From Anthopleura xanthogrammica (Eukaryota > Cnidaria > Anthozoa > Actiniaria > Actiniidae): a DNA stretch of 64,000 nucleotides. The stretch covers positions 12,811,597-12,875,596 of the forward strand of contig OZ025208.1 of NCBI GenBank assembly GCA_964019055.1, written 5' to 3'. The notes under the pieces were generated by a model. It saw only the letters and a list, made by a program, of their open reading frames with translations, made no database searches and was not told the DNA's origin. The position numbers and the translations under genes are program-made. Positions 25,401-36,422 of this stretch are shown here, one piece after another. How positions within the stretch are numbered: position 1 is the first letter of the stretch; every line of letters starts with the position of its first letter.

Positions 25401-28400
25401 CTATGAGGAACAGGTACTAAAATAGTTTAATACCGTAAATTCTCTGTTATAAACCCCCAGGTTAGAAGCCACCCTCTGATACCTCCTGTTTATATATAGC
25501 CTTGATGACACATAGAAAGAATTACTGGGGAAATAAAAGAAAGGAATAATTATTTCCTTTTCATCCCAACATCCCAGACTCTTTTTCCTTCTATTTGTAA
25601 GCCTCTCCCTACCCCAAGTTATAGGGTCACTGAAAAGTCGTTACAAATAAGTATAGGCCAGTGCTTACTATAAGGATTTTATGGTAGCTGAAAAACTAAG
25701 TTAATTGATAGATGTCTAGAATGTTTCCCTTAAAACATGTTGAGGATAACTTATTAATAATTATATAACTGATCACTTTAGTCGTCAGATGAAGAGTTTG
25801 ACTTAGTAAATAACAAACCTCGTCCACGAGTGCATAACAACCTCAGAAAACCACACACCACAACACCAGTGAATAACTCCTACTCCAATGAGGACCTAAC
25901 ACAGGATTCTGAAGAAACTGGCAATCAATGGCAAAGGCAAAGGAATGTTTCAGAGTGCAGTGGAAATGATTCAGATATCGCATACAAAAAGTCTACCAGA
26001 CTTAATTCTGAGAACTTGGTAAGAAAGATCTAGCATCTTCCAGTATGAATTATAGTGATAACATATATGTTTATTTTCGTAAAATAAAAATGTTGCGTTC
26101 TGATTGATTGGGAGCGTTTTCATTAAGAGAGTGCAGTACAGCACATGCTCACACTTACTATTTCTCCTATGTACTATTTACAATATGAGTGGCCGTGTTG
26201 TATCAGATATACGACCACGAGCCGAAGGCGAGTGATTGCATATCTAATACAACATGGACACGAATATTGTATATTACTTATGAAATGTCTAGGTGTATAC
26301 GTTCATGTTCTACTAAAATTTAAGATAAAATTGAATTTGGCTGAGAAAATTGGAGTTAAAGTTTATGCAAATCAGGACGATTTTGTATCAGATATACAAT
26401 CTCCTCCATGGACAATGATTTCTATTGTGTTTTCCTCATTAATTATTCATGAGTTTTATAAACAGTGCTAAAACTATAAATATTTTAAAGCACTGGTACA
26501 TACAGTCAAAGAACTAAGGAAAGCAAGTTATTGCATTGTCACTGATAATAACTAACATTTATAAATTCAATCAAAATGCTGTCAAAATGCCTTTAGGAGT
26601 AGATTATGAGGGGTGGGGTAAAGGATGAGGAAGGGACAGGCAGCCCAGTCCATCCTTAAGAGGGGTAGAACATAGGTAACTCAATCAAATGCTGTGTATA
26701 ATGCCTTTAGGAGCAGATTATGGGGGGTGGGGGTAGAGGATGAGGAAGGGACAGGCAGCCTAGTCCATCCTTAAGAGGGGTAGAACATAGGTAACACAAT
26801 CAAAATGCTGTGTATAATGCCTTTAGGAGCAGATTATGGGGGGTGGGGGTAGAGGATGAGGAAGGGACAGGCAGCCTAGTCCATCCTTAAGAGGGGTAGA
26901 ACATAGGTAACACAATTCAAGACTTTTCTTACCCATTTAATTCAAATTTTCAGGCAAAACTCAATCTCCATGATGGAGCAAATAGTATACGCTTTTCAGT
27001 TACTACTAAATATCAGGTGAGAAATATTGACTAATGTGCTTGATCAACTTTTTAAAAGTCATTGAGAGTTCAAAGGGTTGTATTTTTTTGCTGATATTAA
27101 TATTTAGTTGTATTTGGAGAAGTTCTGGTATTCGAACTTAAACTAATAATAACTAGTGGTCACTAAGTGGGACTGTGCTTGTGTTGAATACAACAAGTGA
27201 ATAAGAAGTAAACTTAAACACCATGGAAAGAAAATTGTAACTATACTGACATTTCAGGCAGTCCTTTCAACATCAGAGTAAAAGTGGTCCCAGTGCATTT
27301 CTTTCTATATATCCTAAGGAAATTCATTTCATCCTTTTCCTGTGCAAGTCAATTTTTTTCCATGTTTCCTCTCTTCATAAAAATGAACATGTGAGTTAGT
27401 GAGTGTTGTGCATTGTTTTTGCCGTAACAGCTTTGCAAACAAACAAAGAAGTAGAATAAGTAGAAATAAGGAAATGTAGAGGTAGTGGATGTGGAGTGAA
27501 CCTCACGTAAGAGCCCCGTACGGGGAGTAATGGTGGTAAAATGTACATATTTCATGTGTCATTATTTCATATTTCATCAAACAATTTGAATTGTATCAGG
27601 GTACAGCAGAGTGTCAAGCTACAATATATCTATGGAACTATGATGATAGGATTATCATATCTGATATTGATGGTACTATAACAAAGTAAGTCTGTGAAAT
27701 ATTACCCAGAAAAAACCTTAGGAAAATACTCATATTAATATTAATACTGTCTCTTCCAACACAGATCAGATGTTCTGGGACAGATTCTTCCTGTTGTCGG
27801 ACAAGCTTGGGCACAATCTGGTGTGGTAAGTATTTTGTTTTCATCATTATCACAGTGCTAAAAATAATGCTTGGTTATTGGACAATGTCCAGCCAGAATT
27901 GGAACTTGTCCAGTCAAATCTTTGCCTTGCTAGTTATTTTAATCAGAAATGCTGAGCCAGAAATTAGGTATGGCTGAGCTGAAACTAACTTGGCTGGCCA
28001 TCATGACCAGTGACTGAGCATGAGCAGCCATTATATTTAGCCTTGTTTTCAATATCATTATCTTCATCACCATCAAAATTAGAATAGCATTAGCATCTTC
28101 CACCACAGTTGCCATTGTTGTCAACACCAGCACCACCAATCCCAATCCCATAATATCTTCTAATTTGTTCCTTTCCCATTTTTCCATTTTCATAGGCACA
28201 CTTTTTTAGCTCAATAGATAGAAATGGTTATAAACTGCTGTATCTTTCAGCAAGAGCAATTGGGCAGGTATGTATCCACTTCATCCTTCTTTATCCTTCA
28301 TCTTTAGCAATATTGACTTCATAGATTACTATAAAATAGATTGAAGTAGGTGCCCGCACAAAATACTTCTTCCTGCTTGCCACTTCAATGCAGGGGGGAA

Positions 28401-31400
28401 AACCCAGACTCGACTGAGGTAGGAGGGAAAAGGGGACTGTTAACAGTCTACTGAAGTCCCTACCCACTCCTCCCCTCTAGGTAATTTATTAATCATATTC
28501 TATATATTTACAGGCCCAATTGACAAGAGATTATTTAAAGAGTGTTAAACAGGACCAGATAACCCTACCTGATGGTCCTCTTTTATTATCACCTGCATCA
28601 CTTATCAAAGCCTTCCACAGGTAAACCATCCTTTTGTTTACAACAAGGCTGAGTTCCTTTGGGTGTTCATTTTGCATTTTCTTCGGCAGTCCATCGTTTT
28701 CGATGATGAATGTGTATTTGACTTCATTTTTGGCAGGCGTGTTTGCGAGTGATTTATTTCTTGCATAGATGTTGAGCTGCAATGATAAATTGAACTGGTT
28801 TGTTTTGTAGGGAGGTGATAGAAAAGAAACCAGAGGAATTCAAGATTGCTGCTCTTAGAGATATTCAAAGCTTGTTTCCTTCTAAAAACCCATTCTATGG
28901 TGGATTTGGTAACAAAATTAATGTAAGTCATCATGTCTGCTTCAGTTTGGATTTTGAATAACTGGTTTTCCATTCAGGGTTTGGGGTTTTTGAAAATGTA
29001 AATACAGTTTTCAAAAATAAAAAAACGGCTTTTAAAAATGTAAAAACCACTTTTTCAAAATCCAAAACCGGTTTTTCAAAATCAAAAATCCAAACCTGGA
29101 AGTAGCGAAAGCATGTAAAGATGTATGGGGGAAAACATGGATTTCGCGTCTTTTCGAATTTTCTACAGCCTCAGTCGTGTTTTATAAAAGAACAGAGCAG
29201 AGCCAATCCTGATTTATTTGCTTTATATTTAAAATAGATTTTGCCGAAAAAAATGAGAACAATTGACGAAAAATATGTTGTTTTTGAGCGCATGCGCACA
29301 GGTCCACACCATCAAAAAATCAAAAACCAAACGACTGCAAAAGCTAAAAATAGCCCAACCGGCAACTCACATGGCGGGCGCAATATTAAGAAGTTTCCAT
29401 TTCTTATTTATGCTCTCTTGCCAAAACTTCATTTAAGGAGGCTCGAAATAGTTTTCCTTGTATGAGCGCGCGCGCTCTCAAATGACGTAGCACTGAATCA
29501 TTTGAAATGGAATAGGAAAATTTTGTTCCAAAAAACCTCATACTTAAACTAAAATAACTTAAAAACTGGACGGTAAATTTTTTTAAAACTTTGCATGTGG
29601 CTTTTTTTTAATGGTTCGTAAGTGCTAAGAAAAAATAAAAAAATTCTGTAATGGGGAACGTCCTAAAATAAACTTAATTGATTTCTGAGAATTCCTCATT
29701 ACAGAATTTTTTCTTTTTCGGTCTAATCAAAGATTGGATCATGAACTTCAAACATGAGTTATGAATTTTTAGATGAAAAACTTTGCACACATTTGAAGTG
29801 TCCTATCATTGTCATAGCAACGTGTTACATCATATTTTTATTTTCATTCTAACCTTTACTTTATGGTCTTTCGTCTTCTGGGTCAACGTTCGGTCATATA
29901 TTAGCCATATATAGTTTTTCAGAGTCGTTTTTTTTAGTCTATATGCAAGTTCAAAAACGCCACTTATTAAATTAATAATAGTGATAAATATAGTTGGAAC
30001 TGAATCAGTCACATCAAACTATAGAATACCGGTAAGAGGACTTCTCTTATTCTATAGTTTGATGTGACAGACTGATTCAGTTCCAACTATATTTATCACT
30101 ATTATTAATTTGGTTAGCATCAGAATAATGAATTTAATAAGTGGCATTTCATGACAAGTTTAACAAGTTGTTTTTGTTGACTTTAGGATGTATTATCATA
30201 TCGTGCTGTTGGTGTGTCATCATCTAGGATATTCACAATTAACCATAAAGTAAGTCTACCTTTAGTTAATACACCTCAATCACACGGCACCATGTTTATT
30301 TCCACAAGAATAAAAACCTTTGTTTAACCCCATATAACCTCATCCTGAATCCCTTGAATGTGAGGCTATGAGGGGGAAATTCATTGCTCCAGTCAACATG
30401 GCTGCTGCGTGAATATGATTTTATGTGACCTCCCTATAGTCTCACTCTCCACCTCACCCTATCTCAAATACCATCGGCTGTTAACATTGGTAGATACCCT
30501 TAGTACCATTAATCCACCCCACCCCACCCCACCTTATTTTGAATTCTATTATGGGAATCAAGAGTAATGGTGCGCCTCACCCTTGTGGGTTTTAGGTGGT
30601 TTTTAGGTTTAATTACTGGACTGTTTGGCACTGCATGTGGTATGGTGTGAGTTTGTCGAGTCTCCCTTTCATTTTGAGGGTTTTCTCTGGTTTTCCTCTC
30701 CACAAAACATAACAAGCTAAATTTCAATTCTATATGTAAGTTAGCCAAGCCCTGACTTAGATCAGCCCAGAGGTTGTTTCTTTGCCTGTTACCTTACCTA
30801 TCCTCGTCGCCCCTCATGGTACATAGGACTTTCACAGAATCAATAAAATTAATAATGGTAGTAATAATGGCTTCTATTTGTATTGTTTTACAGGGAGAGG
30901 TCAGAAATGAGCTGATAACGACCTTCCAATCCTCGTGAGTAGATATAGTTAGATGAGCTGTTTGAGCAATGATTACACGTGCTTTTTACGACCACTTGCA
31001 TTTATCTTCTAAGACATTTCTTATAAATTTATGCTCTATAACATTTTCCCACTTCTTTGCTCTTTTGTTTTTCATTAATTTTCCGCTGCCATTTACCATT
31101 TTTTCTTAGTCATTTCCCATCCACCTATTCTATTTAATTCCCATTTCTCTTAAAAATCCCCAAATTTTCTCAGTCATTTCCCAGTCTTCATGTCTTCAGC
31201 AATTTCCCACAACTCCATTTCTTTTCATTTCTCTATCATCCTCAAGTTCCTCTTTTCATTTTCTCTCTACCCCTGAACAAAATATTTACCCTCAAACTGT
31301 AGTCATGGTAACTATTTGGTAACTATGTTACAGGTATTTACGACTTAGCGACTTAGTGGACCAAATGTTCCCTCCCTACAAAAAACAAGAGTCCATGAAA

Positions 31401-31526
31401 CCATCCGCTCTCGTAGCCCCTGATGAATTTAGCTCCTTTACGTACTGGAGAAACCCTCTACCAGACATAGACCTGACTGAGATTGAAGAACTTACAGATC
31501 AAGCTGAAACTGCACCTACGCCTTAG
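16485..31526 (+). CDS. LPIN: Lipin, magnesium-dependent phosphatidate phosphatase
   Basis: Complete, 25 exons, 944 residues: 16485-16664, 18209-18379, 18814-19287, 20245-20331, 20511-20617, 21067-21202, 21689-21728, 22116-22183, 22381-22460, 23156-23281, 23433-23503, 23632-23725, 24219-24288, 24711-24752, 25360-25413, 25782-26018, 26954-27016, 27600-27685, 27765-27825, 28196-28267, 28514-28620, 28811-28922, 30187-30249, 30894-30934, 31334-31526. The start is fixed by an in-frame TAG six bases upstream. Exons 1-2 encode the N-LIP domain ([39 protein letters not shown]). Exon 3 is an acidic Glu/Lys linker with basic GRKR at its end, a possible nuclear signal. Exons 10-25 form the C-LIP haloacid-dehalogenase domain with catalytic DIDGT (722-726), LGQIL (733-737), [10 protein letters not shown] and YWRNPLP near the end. 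Lipin converts phosphatidate to diacylglycerol at the ER for triglyceride and phospholipid synthesis; vertebrate lipins also act as nuclear co-regulators. Least certain are exons 7 and 8 (weak acceptor and donor). Confidence 0.96.
16665..18208 (+). other. Lipin intron 1
   Basis: 1.5 kb, AT-rich. A ~57-bp segment is duplicated in tandem at about 17955-18055 (shared core CACAGACAAAAATTCAAT then AAGCTTGATAAGT). It adjoins a degenerate reverse-strand SINE fragment at about 18060-18125, recognisable by CCCTTATAGCAAGAGGAGAG. Confidence 0.6.
18590..18710 (-). repeat. 57-bp minisatellite, SINE-2 tail type
   Basis: About two units in lipin intron 2. Landmark GATCTAAGTCAGGGCA recurs at 18614 and 18671, giving a 57-bp period, and GAAACAACCTCT is repeated. 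The reverse complement of the same unit, with the same period, forms the tail of a SINE at 56640-56945. Confidence 0.8.
18732..18757 (+). repeat. Poly(G) run in lipin intron 2
   Basis: A near-pure G run of about 25 bases with single T and A interruptions, on the coding strand. It could form a G-quadruplex in the pre-mRNA. It lies 57 nt before exon 3. Confidence 0.75.
19464..19770 (+). mobile_element. tRNA-derived SINE (family SINE-1), full-length copy
   Basis: The 5' part looks like an RNA polymerase III promoter: A-box-like TGGCATAGTGG (19477-19487) and B box GGTTCGAGCCC (19519-19529), 32 bp apart. A non-tRNA body follows with landmarks AAGGGTTTTTCTCCAGG, GAGCGAACCTCAC and AGAGCCCCGACGGGGAGTG, ending in an AAATAAATAAATA-type tail. 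It sits in lipin intron 3. Other copies are at 19815-20000, 25085-25340 (reverse), 27345-27545 and the right edge of the window. Confidence 0.85.
19815..20000 (+). mobile_element. SINE-1 relative, diverged copy
   Basis: Adjacent to the previous element in the same orientation. It keeps AGCACAGGTAGTGTAGC and GCTTGCCTCTCACC at its head and GAGGGTTTTTCTCTGGG in the body. The B box has decayed (CTGAGTCCC). It then loses similarity at AAAAATCAATTTCTAAATT. Confidence 0.65.
20055..20215 (-). mobile_element. tRNA-derived SINE (family SINE-2), reverse strand
   Basis: Read on the minus strand it begins AATCAAGGGTGGTGTAG, has a B box GGTTCAATTCC (+ strand 20138-20148), then GGTCTCTCCCTTGATTTAAG and GGGTTTTTCGCAGG. 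The same landmarks recur at 56640 and 63166. It lies at the end of lipin intron 3. Confidence 0.75.
21262..21560 (+). repeat. TGATGA-type trinucleotide satellite in lipin intron 6
   Basis: About 300 bp of degenerate ATG/GTG/ATT trinucleotides, starting about 60 bp after exon 6. Both strands carry spurious Met- or Ile-rich open frames because of this composition. Smaller tracts of the same kind occur at about 22036-22056 and 24500-24548. Confidence 0.9.
21825..21868 (+). repeat. G-rich run in lipin intron 7
   Basis: Seventeen or so consecutive G residues followed by GGGAGGGGG and two GGTTGG-type blocks, on the transcribed sense strand. A (GGTA)n tract follows at 21911-21930. Confidence 0.75.
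23831..24024. mobile_element. Foldback element family P2, copy A
   Basis: Palindrome of about 195 bp in lipin intron 12. Left arm: ACAGTTCCCTG, GTAGCCTTGCC, GAGACATGAAGTGACCTTGC. Right arm is its inverted counterpart: GCAAGCTCACTG, TCAAGATGGTGCAGG, AACTG, GGGACTATT. The spacer reads CAAGGTGTTGAAAAAAGG. Related palindromes lie at 58240-58434, 61832-62049 and 63274-63470. Confidence 0.75.
25085..25340 (-). mobile_element. SINE-1 copy, reverse strand
   Basis: In lipin intron 14. On the + strand it shows CATGTTTATTTTTATGG, GGAGAAAACCCT and GGGCTCAAACCAG, the inverse of the SINE-1 landmarks including a B-box-like GGTTTGAGCCC. The polymerase III head lies at the right, so the copy is antisense to lipin. 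Confidence 0.75.
26195..26400. repeat. Hairpin repeat around ATATCTGATACAAC
   Basis: In lipin intron 16. GTTGTATCAGATATACG faces an inverted GCATATCTAATACAAC across the short segment ACGAGCCGAAGGCGAGTG, which can itself pair. A further TTGTATCAGATATACAATC lies at 26386. It resembles the ends of dispersed elements; no coding content. Confidence 0.5.
26571..26915 (+). repeat. Tandem array, three units of ~115 bp
   Basis: Units at 26571-26684, 26685-26799 and 26800-26915. Shared landmarks: ATGCCTTTAGGAG, GATGAGGAAGGGACAGGCAG, CCATCCTTAAGAGGGGTAG. Units 2 and 3 are nearly identical and unit 1 slightly diverged. It ends 39 bp before lipin exon 17. Confidence 0.9.
27345..27545 (+). mobile_element. 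SINE-1 copy, 5'-truncated
   Basis: In lipin intron 17. It lacks the polymerase III head and begins near TTTCCTCTCTTCATAAAAATG, then shows GAGTGAACCTCAC and AGAGCCCCGTACGGGGAGTA, the 3' landmarks of the copy at 19464. Such 5' truncation is usual for LINE-mobilised SINEs. Confidence 0.7.
27663..27677 (+). other. LPIN: Lipin catalytic motif DIDGT (DxDxT)
   Basis: The five codons encode the HAD-superfamily nucleophile motif. The first Asp is the expected phosphoryl acceptor and the second the expected general acid/base. Both are intact, so the enzyme should be active. The motif is near the 3' end of exon 18. Confidence 0.95.
27775..27789 (+). other. LPIN: Lipin LxxIL co-regulator motif (LGQIL)
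   Basis: Shortly after the catalytic motif, exon 19 encodes LGQIL. Vertebrate lipin-1 has a motif of this form, described as necessary for transcriptional co-activation with PPARalpha/PGC-1alpha. Here it is preserved, but it also forms part of the folded HAD core, so conservation alone does not prove a nuclear role. Confidence 0.7.
27868..28020 (-). repeat. Dispersed repeat family P4, copy 1
   Basis: In lipin intron 19. Landmarks: GGACAATGTCCAGCC, AATTGGAACTTGTCCAGTC, CTGAGCCAGAAAT, TTGGCTGGCCATCATGACC. An inverted relative is at 53822-53985 and a partial one flanks 61790-62185. Confidence 0.65.
29948..30165. mobile_element. Palindromic element in lipin intron 22
   Basis: Two arms meet near 30038 with a loop of only a few bases. 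The left arm holds GCCACTTATTAAATT, AATAATAGTGATAAATATAG, TTGGAACTGAATCAGTC and CATCAAACTATAGAAT, and all four recur inverted on the right. The right arm has a ~24-bp insertion relative to the left. There is no coding sequence. Confidence 0.8.
30580..30785 (+). mobile_element. SINE-related fragment
   Basis: In lipin intron 23. It contains GAGGGTTTTCTCTGG, CTCCACAAAACATAACAAGC and one unit of the 57-bp tail (CCCTGACTTAGATCAGCCCA). It is a degenerate sense-strand copy linking the SINE body to the minisatellite tail. Confidence 0.6.
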
Positions 31527-33429
31527 AATAAGGTAAGGGGACAGAATACATCTTAAAATATAATCCTTGGGCAGATTTAATACTGGATTGTGGTAAACGT
31601 GACGGTTTTACCGTGACGGTGCTTTGTCCGAGCAATTTGATTGGATAAGCTGTAAAGCCGTCGCGCGCTGTTGTTGGTTAACCAGATGACGTTAATTCCG
31701 TGACCGTGTCACGTATGTCGTGACTTACTTTAGATTTCATTGTGCGTTACTTTTAACTGTCAAATGGCTTTCGATAATCAGGGTTTGTGATTGGACGCTT
31801 TACGTCATCGTGGTTTCTTATTGGTTCAGACCCCATACCTTCTAGTCATGATATGTGTACGTTTGCGCTCATGAAAAACACGCAAACGCGAAACCTGTTC
31901 TGCTGGTCCTATATTTAAGTTTCACTAAAATACCCAGAATGTACAAAACAACCATCAAGCTTCAATCATCTGTGTTTTTAATAAAAAAATTTTCAAACCA
32001 GTGACAACCGAATTCATTATAATACAGCGTGTTCGCAATTTCCACATTTTTAATTAACCATCAAGCTTCTTTGTCGAAAGAAATATTTATGCAGTAATCG
32101 TTACGTTTGTAGCCAACGGGCCGACGTTCGCTAGTGTGAACCAGGCTTTAGCGCTAGTGACGACCAGGTTCAGGATTTCTCGTTTTCATATAATATTTTT
32201 TTAACATGAGGTTTTTAAAATTACTGGTCAGGTGTTGTTTTTAGTGTCTCCATTAAATGAGGTTGTTTTTCATGTTAAAGACAAACATTACAAAGATTAT
32301 TTATATAGCGCGATACAAACACTTGAAAAACTGTTGAAACATTCGTCTCTCATAACAGCAGGAGACCATGGTCTCTTGATAACAGTACATCACAGGGTTC
32401 CTTCAAAACACCCTAATTTAAAGCATACGAGATCTTTGGAAAACATCCAATCTTACTCATGGAATCTGGAACAGTGATGGATTCGGGATTCCATTGAATC
32501 TGGATCCTGAATTGAACATTTTCGATAAAGGATCCGAAGGATCCTAGATCTTTAGCTTTTCTGGTAGACGCGCGCGACGTTTACCGGAAGTAGACATTTC
32601 CCGCCTTTTTCGGTTCCTTTCCTTTGTACTGAAAAATATGTACGGTTCATGGCAGTGGATGAAGGGCCACTCCGTGTAGAAGCCACTGCTGTAGCCTATT
32701 TGATGTTTATTTGGTTTGGCTTTGCGGTAGACGCATGTACTGAACATTTCAATACCGCAAGTTTTGGTTATCATGTCAACCGCTGTGTTTGTATCGGAGG
32801 CTCAACATTCCGTTCGCTACCTGACAAAGGATTATCAAACAAGTTCCAGCGAAAGATACGTTTTTTCGCATTAAAAAAAAAATCACTTCATCTGAAAAGC
32901 TTTGCCGGATTTTAGAATAAACAATACTGGATTCCGTATCTTGGACTTCGAATGGATTCAATGAGTAAAAATCTCGGTCCTGAAATCCTAGCTTCAAAGT
33001 CGCTAAAAAATTAAGCCTTACGAACAATTAACCCCACGTAACCCATTACCCCAAAATATCTACACTTTTAACAGGTCTGAACATATTTTAAAAAGCTGGT
33101 CATATATCCCTGGAGCAGATGTTGTTTTTAAAAAGTGCAATCTGACTAATTTTAGACCCCATCTTGGCCTTTTTGGATTGCGGTATAATGGCGATGGCTT
33201 CCTGTACTCGAAATGTTTTTTCACTGATTCAGATTGTTATGACAGTGGTGTGCCTAAATATCCTATGGAAATATTACACCATAAACATTGAGAATATACA
33301 CTCATATTGAAGTCATCAAATAATCCTGGCACCAAATCAACTTATTTTCTTTCTATTGATATTTTGACTCGTCTGTATTGCTAACTGTATTAAGTGGAGA
33401 AAACACACCGTGTCATGCTATCAAATGGC

Positions 33430-33795
33430 TTACGAATTGAAGCGCTGTGATTGGATGATATCTGTGATCGTACCTTTTGCATTGGTTCAGACTGGAAGCC
33501 ATTTGAGCGTCATTGTGGTATATTGAAGCACTGTGATTGGATGATATGTGAGTTTTGATTAGTTCAGAATGAAAGACATTTGAGTGTCAGTGCCATATTG
33601 AAGCACTCTGATTGGATAATGCATGTGAGTGTTCGTGCGCTTCCACTGGCCAAAATGGAAGCCATTTAACTGTCCCGTATTTTATCCCAAGGGTTCAAAA
33701 AAAAAGCACTGTGATTGAATAATGCATGTGTGTGTGTGTTCGTACATTTTCATTGCCAATATGATAGCCATTTCACTGTCAGTATCATATTTTCC
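33430..33795 (+). repeat. Diverged tandem repeat, about four units of 90-110 bp
   Basis: Each unit has a GAAGC(A/G)CTGTGATTGGAT-like head, followed by GTTCAGA or similar and GAAGCCATTT-ACTGTC. Units start near 33436, 33524, 33599 and 33703. Every unit carries an ATTGG/ATTGA (inverted CCAAT-like) block. Confidence 0.65.
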
Positions 33796-34355
33796 CCCAA
33801 ACAAACTCTTGATTTCTTTTCAATATTATTTCTTTCAGAAAATGACAAGTGAAGATTTTTTTCATCTATTTCCCCTGAAATCAAGATTTATGAAAATATA
33901 AATGAGTAATAATAATATTAGTAGCTAAATGACTGTATATTATTAATATTAATATTGATTTTTAGCAAAGAATTATGAATTTTTGAATTTTCTATTACAC
34001 CGAGTTATTTTTATGACAAGTCAATAATACAATCTTGCGTTAGTTTTTATGCGTGGATGGAAGATAGCTTTATACAACTTAAATATATCTAAGGGAAGAA
34101 AATAGGGAGACAGATGAACACTCAAGCGAGGCCAGCGGTCTTAAGCGGCCGGTTATTATTTAGATGGACCGCTGGTGCAAAACTAGGTGTGTCCGATGAA
34201 AAAAACAACGTGCAACATTTATCAGAAATACAACTCTCTTCGTATGTTTTTGTTATTCGGTTACATTTTCTTGCGTCAAATGTAGGTTTATCAATAGGTC
34301 TTGTGAAAGAACTGATTTTACGTTCTCTACTTCTTATGCCTTTGACGACATCTCC

Positions 34356-34396
34356 GCCCCCGCCCCCCGCCCCCCGCCCCCCGCCCCCCGCCCCCC
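34356..34396 (-). repeat. CCCCCCG tandem run, G-quadruplex-prone on minus strand
   Basis: Five to six consecutive C5-6G units, flanked by TCTC and AAGGGTTAAC. The minus strand reads as successive G6 blocks separated by single C, an ideal quadruplex layout. Confidence 0.9.
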
Positions 34397-36349
34397 AAGG
34401 GTTAACTCGAGTGTATCCCCAGGGGGTCAGGGTGGAGTGAAAATACTGTTATCGCGTACTGGATTTTTGCTGGTCAAAAACTAGGCTCTGGTGAGTCAAT
34501 ACGCTTAAAGAACAGTAAAAACTTTAATCAAAGACGGCACACAGGTGATTAAACATAAAATTAATGCTCGAGTAAAGCTCATATCAAATGTCGAACTTCA
34601 CATAAGCCGTACGCATTGAAAATAATGGATGATAAGGCGGTCTTATTTGATGTCATTAGGTTCGGCTCATGTGAAGTTCGACGGTTGTATTCGACCTTAG
34701 TGTTCTAGTCGTAATTCAGATGTAAGATCACGACCGTCTTCGTCTTCGATCCTTCTTAGATGCGCTTGCTTTCCTCTGAGACAAGATTGCCGCAAATATC
34801 AAGCTCGTTCAGCTGCAAGATATCTCAGTCTTAGCCAATTTTCTTACAGAAAAACATGTAAAATAGTTATAGTTAACCGAATGTACGAATAAAATATTCT
34901 CGCTATATATGTTGGTAATGTTTCTACATGTTTCTACTTCGACAAGATTTCTAAATTTCTTCCATCTTACAATTTGTTTTTTTTTAAAGTAAGAGATCTC
35001 GAACATTTCGGGGCTATTCAACTTTGAAGAAGTGAAAATCCTGGGATATTTTTCAGTTCCTTACGTGCCTTCCAAACATTAAGTCAAATGACGTCATCGA
35101 AATAGCGCTCGTTCCCAGGGTCCTCTCGACCCGACTCCAAAACAAAATGGCGGTCGTCGATCCTGGGGACAGGTTGCCCGCCCCTCTCAAAAGCGTGCGC
35201 AACCTCTTTAATTCCTAGAGCCTGCATTTCTCATTGTCAGCAGCGAGAACTCGCATTGCTGGGGGTAACGTATGGACCACGTGAATATGTAATGCGCATG
35301 GCCAATTAGAAAGAAAGTACGCGAGTACTGACCCTAAAGTGCTATTAACCTTAGTTTTTTTGTCTAATTACTGAAATATTCATGTTAATATACATTATCA
35401 ATTTACGAGAGTCACTTTAGGGGGTCGTGCACATCAGCACGCGGTATCAGGCAGCTGTTACATGAGTTTAATTTTCCCTTCTTTTTGAGATGCGAGCACG
35501 AAGATGGTGTAAATAAGCTGACACCAGTATTTTACTGTATCATATTTCTCCTTCACAACTATCTTGAACAATGAGTACCTAAAAATAACTGGTGGGTAAT
35601 CGACACCGTGCTATAATTATTACTCTTTTATTTTTGGGAAATGTTTCCCCTTTAAACCAAAACATATCCTTGAGTATTATTTCTTTACTTATCGTTACAG
35701 CTTCTGAATAAACAACGTGAATGCTACTTTAAAATTTTAAAAGGCTTTTGATGGTGGACCATTATGCCCACCCTAAAGCAGTTATGGAACGTTGAATAAA
35801 CATATAAGATCATAACTCATGCAGTGGATTTTTGTTTCATGCTTACTTCAGTATTAGGGTTTTTGCCCACAGTGCAAGTGGTAGTTGCTTACAGACGGTT
35901 GACACGGAAGCCAGATTGTTGGGCATTAAAAAAAATCGTATTTCATTTAAATTTCTCAAAGAAGAAGATTTCTACCATTTTGCCACACAACATAACTGCT
36001 GCCAAACCGCTCTATTGCAGAAGATGTGTCTTTAAAATTCTAAACTTAAAAAAAATCTCCGTCAAGCTTAGAATAAAGTGTAAAAATGTAATCTGAAGAC
36101 ATCTTGACTTTAAAAATGTAAAATACAACAACAAAAATTGGGGGCAAAAGGCGCGCAAACTAATGTAATTGAAAAAACTAATGAAGAATGGGCAAAATAA
36201 AAGTAGTTAACATAAACCATTCAACCCTTGACCTGTTTCGGTTGACAATATATGTTTTACTTAGATTCTTGATGACGGGCAGTAATTATAAGGATGAATT
36301 AATTGTTTAAGGGTAAATAGATGTGAAATATCACAGGTAAACCGGCATT

Positions 36350-36382
36350 CTGCTTTTTTTCGGATCCTTTTCTTTTCCTTTA

Positions 36383-36422
<40 letters not shown>

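Noticed and set aside
30509..30748. Minus-strand open frame with Arg/Thr-rich peptide
   Set aside because: It overlaps a SINE fragment and a CCACC simple repeat within a lipin intron.
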